From assembly GCA_035934555.1 (NCBI GenBank), contig DASYXT010000030.1, positions 62,001-126,000 on the forward strand: 64,000 nt of DNA, written 5' to 3'. The notes beneath the pieces are model-generated. The model saw only the letters and a program-made list of their open reading frames with translations, was not told the origin of the DNA and made no database searches. Position 1 is the first letter of the stretch; every line of letters starts with the position of its first letter. This document shows positions 60,214 through 64,000 of this stretch, one piece after another. The translations under genes were made by a program, and so were the position numbers. The DNA is from DASYXT01 sp035934555 (GTDB lineage: Bacteria; Verrucomicrobiota; Verrucomicrobiia; Limisphaerales; UBA8199).

Positions 60214-60305
60214 TCCACCGTCCCGGTGCTTCTTTTGGCTGCGAGCGGCGAGAGGCCGCTCCAACCCGCCTGGCGCGGCGGCCTGCGGCCACATTTTCAA
60301 TGCCC

Positions 60306-61370
60306 CTAAGGCACCAGCAAGACCCTGAAGAATTCCCGGCCCTGGCTCGGGGTCAAAGGAAGGGTCCAGGTGTTGGTGGTCAAAGTGGCCACGGTTGTCC
60401 AATTGGTGAGGCTGATGTCGGAGACAGCCTGGACTTGGTATCCGGAGCGGTTCGGGGCCGCATTCCAATCGAGTTTAACCGAACCGTTGAGCTGTTGGAT
60501 GCGCAGGCCGCCGACGGAACGCGGGCTGGCGGCGAAGACGCGAATGAGTTCATTAACGAGCCCGGTGGTCTGTCCGACATTTAATTGCACCGCCGGCCCG
60601 ATTCCGCGCACCAGCCACAGGTAATTGGTATAGGAAGTGACGGTAATGTACCCAAACGTGTTGTTCGTCGCGATGAACTGCTCGGAGACCCTCAGGGCCG
60701 GAACCGCGCCCAGGCCGGGAAGCAACACGGTGCCGTATGCGTCGGCCGTGTCGTTGGCCGTAAGGGTGCTCAGGGTAGGGGCGATGAATATCGAGCCATT
60801 GACCAGGCTGATATTGGTCAGATAAACGCTCCAGCTCCAGCTATGCCCAAATTGGACGGGATCGGGCAAGAAGTTGGCTCCGGTGTTAAACGGCAGCCAG
60901 ACATAGACGTTGGAACCGGAATTGGTGCCGAAGGTAAACGTCCCATAATAAAAGAACCCTTGTTGCGGCGTCAGGCTATCGAAGCGCCAGATTTCGTTAG
61001 TGGTCCAGGTGGGATTGAAGCGCTCGGCAAAGGTGGCCGGGGAGAAGTCAGCCCAGTACGGCGCATAAGCGGCATTGGTCAATCCGGAGGCATTCCTGGC
61101 GTCATTGGCGTCGACGACATCCCATTGCATGACCATTTGGTTTGTCCCCGAGGGTTGCGAAAAGTCCCAGGTCTGGGGTCCGCCGGTCGTCCCGAGCAGC
61201 GCGGCCGCGTCCACGTTTGTGTTGTAATAGCAGAGGCAGGATTCACCGACCGCGTGCTGCACGTCTCCGGCGGAAAATACAATTTGGGCGCGGGCGGCGA
61301 CGCAACCCAAGGCCAAACACAACAGGACCAGGAGACCGGAAGCCAAAGGCCGGGATAGGTTGATCTTCAT
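60306..61370 (-). CDS. secreted protein with phylum-typical C-terminal module
   Basis: 354 residues with a signal peptide (MKINLSRPLASGLLVLLCLALGCVAARAQ). The N-terminal part (FSAGDVQHAVGESCLCYYNTN and GGPQTWDFSQPSGTNQ) recurs in secreted proteins of Verrucomicrobia. The end VKLDWNAAPNRSGYQVQAVSD, LTNWTTVATLTTNT and GREFFRVLLVP is the same C-terminal module as in the previous two genes. Opposite strand, converging with 59245. Function unknown. Confidence 0.75.
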   Translation of the reverse strand: MKINLSRPLASGLLVLLCLALGCVAARAQIVFSAGDVQHAVGESCLCYYNTNVDAAALLGTTGGPQTWDFSQPSGTNQMVMQWDVVDANDARNASGLTNAAYAPYWADFSPATFAERFNPTWTTNEIWRFDSLTPQQGFFYYGTFTFGTNSGSNVYVWLPFNTGANFLPDPVQFGHSWSWSVYLTNISLVNGSIFIAPTLSTLTANDTADAYGTVLLPGLGAVPALRVSEQFIATNNTFGYITVTSYTNYLWLVRGIGPAVQLNVGQTTGLVNELIRVFAASPRSVGGLRIQQLNGSVKLDWNAAPNRSGYQVQAVSDISLTNWTTVATLTTNTWTLPLTPSQGREFFRVLLVP

Positions 61371-61512
61371 AGCAAGAGATGGGTCAAAAGAAAGCTATCA
61401 TGAGATCAGATTAATTCAATCGAACTGGAAGGCAGAAGCGTTTAATCAGATTGTCATACCCGAATTCCGAAGGCCCCCGGTTCATAGTACAATCTCACTA
61501 ACTGAGCCCTCC

Positions 61513-61783
61513 CCATGAACCTGGAAAAGTAGGGGACCCCTCACCCCGGCCCTCTCCCCTTCGGAAGGGGAGAGGGAGATGCATTCGCTGCATGGTGGTG
61601 GTATTCAAGATGCGCCCGTTCATCGGGAGCTTGGGGGTACGGACTGCCGCGAAGAGTTGTCCCGATTGGCAGCCACCCAACCATGAACCTGGAAAAGTAA
61701 GGGACCCCTCACCCCGGCCCTCCCCCCTTCGGAAGGGGAGAGGGAGATGCATTCGGTGCATGGTGGTGGTATTTCAAGATGCG
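61513..61783. repeat. two direct repeats of about 103 bp, each with a CTCTCCCCTTC hairpin
   Basis: Copies at 61513-61614 and 61681-61783 share CCATGAACCTGGAAAAGTA, CCCCTCACCCCGGCCCT, a hairpin around CCCCTTCGGAAGGGG, and GCATGGTGGTGGTATT. They differ at only a few bases; the second has lost the perfect hairpin (CCTCCCCCCTT). The CTCACCCCGGCCCTCTCC core is of a kind seen as an interspersed repeat in several bacterial phyla. They fill much of the 507 bp between the 60306 gene and the next ORF. Confidence 0.85.
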
Positions 61784-61860
61784 GCCCGATCACTTGGTGC
61801 CAGACCTTACACCTGCCAAAGCCCGAAGTCCAAAGTGTCAGGCGGGGGGTAGCGGCGGGG

Positions 61861-61910
61861 CCGTGGGCTACCGTGAGCTACCGTGGGTTACCGTGGGTTT
61901 CCGTTTGGTT
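61861..61910. repeat. five 10-bp tandem repeats (CCGTGGGCTA type)
   Basis: CCGTGGGCTA, CCGTGAGCTA, CCGTGGGTTA, CCGTGGGTTT, CCGTTTGGTT in exact 10-bp register. The right part encodes the last residues of the minus-strand gene, so that C terminus is repeat-derived. Confidence 0.8.
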
Positions 61911-62897
61911 ACCGGAAGTGACTGGCTGAGCGGCCGCGGAAGGAGAATCTGGCAGTTGTTTGGTTTTTGGTGAGTTTTTGAGTTGGATCCCGAGCAGATC
62001 GGCAAAAGTGGGGCCCGGAGGGAAATAAGGCATGGCCTCGCGAGGCGGGAGGTGGTTGCGATGGGGTATATTGTCCTCGGCCGCGGAACGACCAAGTTTT
62101 TCAGCCGAGGCAATTTCGCGAATGAGTTCGACTTGCCTTGCGTCTTCAGAACGCGCATTGGGCACAGTGTTGCGAATGGTCGCGCGGCGGACATTCTCGT
62201 AACGATCATTTTGGAGTTCTTTGAGCCGGGCGGAACATTTGTCGAGGGAATCGACGATCCTGGCATATTTGTTGGGGTCGGCGAGGAGCGCGGCGGCGGT
62301 TTGGGGGTTCATGAGGAGGGAAGTGAGCTGGGTAGCGGCCACCTGGAGGCCGACTTCCGGGAGTTGCTGGGCGTCATGTTTGCGGAGGTAATCGGTGAGG
62401 TGGTCCTGGAGATGAGCGAGGCGGCGCTGGTTTTCCTGTTCGGCGCACCATTCCTTGTAACCGCCGCGGGTGCGCCAGTTGGAGATATTGCGTTCGGTGA
62501 CGGTGATGCCGCGCTCTTCCAGAGCCCAGACGATTTGGGAATAGCTGGTATTATTGTGGAGGAGCTGGTTGACCAGGTCGCGTTCGGGTTTGGGCAGGCG
62601 CGCGATTTTCCCGTTGCGGGTGCGTTGGCCGAGCCGGGCGGTGGCCGTGGGCGGAAGGGAGAGTACGCACTCGTAAGGATTGTCCGCGGACGGCAGGTTT
62701 GTGGCCGGCTCAACGGTCCGGCGTTGGATGAGGGCGCGTTCCTCTTTGACACGGTAGGAGCCGTTGTTGAGGAAGTTCCCGAGCGGCGAGGTGGAGCCGG
62801 CGGGCTGGGAGACAGTTTGGACGTCGAGGACCGCGGGGGAAGTTGAGTTTTGATTTTCGATTTTCGATTTTTGATTTGGGACGTGGGACTCAGACAT
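61878..62897 (-). CDS. HTH and coiled-coil protein of unknown function (terminase-small-subunit-like)
   Basis: 339 residues from the ATG at 62897. The N terminus (SHVPNQKSKIENQN) is low complexity. Residues about 95-145 (GKIARLPKPERDLVNQLLHN, then SQIVWALEERGITVTERNIS and NWRTRGGYKEW) look like a helix-turn-helix of the type seen in phage DUF3486/terminase small-subunit proteins. A long helical part (about 145-250) and a Pro-rich tail follow. The open frame goes on upstream to 63170. It is divergent from the sigma-like gene at 63084. Confidence 0.65.
   Translation of the reverse strand: MSESHVPNQKSKIENQNSTSPAVLDVQTVSQPAGSTSPLGNFLNNGSYRVKEERALIQRRTVEPATNLPSADNPYECVLSLPPTATARLGQRTRNGKIARLPKPERDLVNQLLHNNTSYSQIVWALEERGITVTERNISNWRTRGGYKEWCAEQENQRRLAHLQDHLTDYLRKHDAQQLPEVGLQVAATQLTSLLMNPQTAAALLADPNKYARIVDSLDKCSARLKELQNDRYENVRRATIRNTVPNARSEDARQVELIREIASAEKLGRSAAEDNIPHRNHLPPREAMPYFPPGPTFADLLGIQLKNSPKTKQLPDSPSAAAQPVTSGNQTETHGNPR
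62846..62877. repeat. TGATTTTCGATTTTCG simple repeat
   Basis: A run of GATTTT(C/T) units at the 5' end of the minus-strand gene, encoding KSKIENQ-type low complexity. A related TTTTTCATTTGTCATTTGGGA occurs at 63835-63855, near the right end of the divergent pair. Confidence 0.6.
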
Positions 62898-63083
62898 AGG
62901 ATTTTTGCGGTTATGGCGCGTGGAGGCACGCGGCCGGTTATCAGGGGTTCTATATAGGTAAGGAACGTCAGGAGCGGAATTTGCCATTTGGGGCTGGCGC
63001 CGGTGAGAAAAGGGCATTTTGGGAGTAATTACCACTTGACATTCACTGGAAATGGCATGGAACAAGCGGTGGGAAGCATTGTT

Positions 63084-63803
63084 ATGGCTGAAAAAGCATC
63101 GTTTTTGGCGAAGCTGGAGCAGATCGGTAAGGAATATGAAGAGAAGCTGAGGCCGGAGGAGTGGGTGCAAAGCCGGTTGCGCTGGGAGGATTGGGGGACG
63201 TTGTTGCCGGAGCTGGTCCAGTATGCGAGGCGGGAAATCCGACGGCGGCGATGGCGCGGCGAGAGGTCGGGGGTGCTACCGGAGGGTTATGACGCAAACA
63301 GCGTGGCGGCAGAGGTGATTACGTCGGCGCTGCGGGGCGAAGCGCGGTTGGAGATGGGCTGGACGAGGGAAAGGCTGATGGGCGAGCTGAAGCGGAAGGT
63401 GAGGAACGAAGTGAGGCGGCTGCACAAACGGCAAGAAGCGGGGCGCACGCGGAGCGAGTGGGAAATCCTGGCGCCGGATGGAAATGGGCAACAGCGGAGT
63501 GTGTTTGAGCTTATAAAGGGAGAAGGAGTTGCGGGTGGGATCGATGAGGCGCGATTGCGAAAGCTCGACCGGGAGAGGAAGTCGGCCGAGTTGGTGATCG
63601 CGGAAAAGCTGAGTGGGGGAGAGGAGTTGAAATTGTTTAATTGCTTGCGCGAGGGGGTGGTGAAGCGGCGGGAGATTGCGGCGAGGCTGGGGATCGGTGT
63701 GAACGAGGTAACGAACTGCCGGAAGCGACTGAACCGGAGGCTGGAGGAATTGGGAAAGGCAGGATGCCGGCGATGGGTGATCGAGGAATGGAAGGCGAGG
63801 TGA
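63084..63803 (+). CDS. sigma-70-like (ECF-like) DNA-binding protein
   Basis: 239 residues from the ATG at 63084, preceded by GGGAAG. ATGs at 63057 and a TTG at 62988 are alternatives. A region-2-like part (GYDANSVAAEVITSALRGEA, then LMGELKRKVRNEVRRLHKRQ) has the layout of ECF sigma factors. The C-terminal HTH (FNCLREGVVKRREIAARLGI, then GVNEVTNCRKRLNRRLEEL) would be region 4. It is Arg-rich. It pairs with the divergent HTH protein. The sigma call is by pattern only. Confidence 0.65.
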   Translation: MAEKASFLAKLEQIGKEYEEKLRPEEWVQSRLRWEDWGTLLPELVQYARREIRRRRWRGERSGVLPEGYDANSVAAEVITSALRGEARLEMGWTRERLMGELKRKVRNEVRRLHKRQEAGRTRSEWEILAPDGNGQQRSVFELIKGEGVAGGIDEARLRKLDRERKSAELVIAEKLSGGEELKLFNCLREGVVKRREIAARLGIGVNEVTNCRKRLNRRLEELGKAGCRRWVIEEWKAR

Positions 63804-63825
63804 CAGACCACTCATCGAGCATTGA

Positions 63826-64000
63826 GGATTGAGCATTTTTCATTTGTCATTTGGGACGGGGTGCCGGGTCGAAATCCGACCTTCCCGGCTGCGGCTGGCT
63901 CACTATCTGGAACCGAACTGGGAGGACTGGCGCAACGCCGCGGCCCTTGGACGCGAACTCGCCGCCAAGGGACACGATGTCCGCCTGACGGACCTGGTGG
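63826..64000 (+). CDS. ORF running off the right edge, start unclear
   Basis: One frame, open from 63826, reads EIRPSRLRLAHYLEPNWEDW, then RNAAALGRELAAKGHDVRLTDLV, and has coding character; the other two plus frames do not. There is no ATG. The only in-frame start-like codons are TTG at 63829 and 63844. It may be a gene whose 5' end was lost or replaced by the neighbouring repeat/element. The GHDVRLTDL pattern resembles the N terminus of glycosyltransferases, but too little is visible. Confidence 0.35.

Noticed and set aside
60225..60300. GAGCGGC/GCCGCTC hairpin between convergent genes as a terminator
   Set aside because: The stem is short and no T run follows on either strand, so support is too weak.
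63861..63890. T-arm-like GGTCGAAATCCGACC, possible tRNA end
   Set aside because: The loop lacks the TTC/GTTC pattern and no acceptor, D or anticodon arms fit upstream.

Overview
The window is a GC-rich stretch from a Gram-negative bacterium, most likely a member of the Verrucomicrobiota (Pedosphaera/Limisphaerales-like). The support is a Kdo/Lpt lipopolysaccharide export operon, prepilin-like proteins of the H-X9-DG type, an HprK/HPr pair with no sugar PTS genes in view, a roadblock/MglA signalling cluster, Tat-exported enzymes, large secreted proteins with YadA-like heads and S74 chaperone tails, and dispersed palindromic repeats between genes. The assignment is an inference from gene content; no rRNA or tRNA gene is visible.

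Layout. 1-5.7 kb: a response regulator cut by the left edge, then kdsA, an OstA/LptC-like protein, lptB, hprK, ptsH and gatC in one direction. 5.8-9.7 kb: a prepilin-like protein, then an arsenic operon (arsR, arsC, arsM, acr3) behind a palindromic operator. 9.7-16 kb: a flavin reductase, an exbB-exbD-TonB-like-zinc ribbon operon, a membrane protein, a second prepilin-like protein, a Tat-exported protein and a lytic transglycosylase. 16-23 kb: argJ, pyruvate phosphate dikinase with a clear terminator, a membrane protein and a beta-propeller. 23-29 kb: a signalling cluster with a PATAN response regulator, two roadblock proteins and an MglA-type GTPase. 29-38 kb: a peptide ABC transporter without its ATPases, DUF1697, DUF72, Dus, YraN and a methyltransferase. 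38.7-42.3 kb: argG and a divergent Tat-exported protein, then an ARPP-like secreted protein.

42.5-61.4 kb is the most distinctive part. A histidine kinase and response regulator are translationally coupled to a GH79-like glycosidase. Then come three secreted S74-chaperone proteins, an ECF-type sigma factor, a membrane Ser/Thr kinase with a WD40-like sensor, and three small secreted proteins. The kinase and two of the S74 genes share a 13-base two-box sequence (GTAAGGTT-N16-TGTAA) at fixed spacing just before their start codons. This suggests a sigma-factor regulon controlling surface fibres. The middle S74 gene is broken by exactly one base at a run of eight G, so it is either a phase-variable locus or a pseudogene.

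61.4-64 kb: direct repeats and short tandem repeats next to a divergent pair (an HTH coiled-coil protein and a sigma-like protein) that looks like a small mobile or regulatory module, then an unfinished ORF at the right edge. Between genes the window carries at least five copies of a palindromic GCGGACTTTAG-type repeat, two of them bounded by CCCCTCAGTGA inverted ends, and one long nested hairpin downstream of argG.
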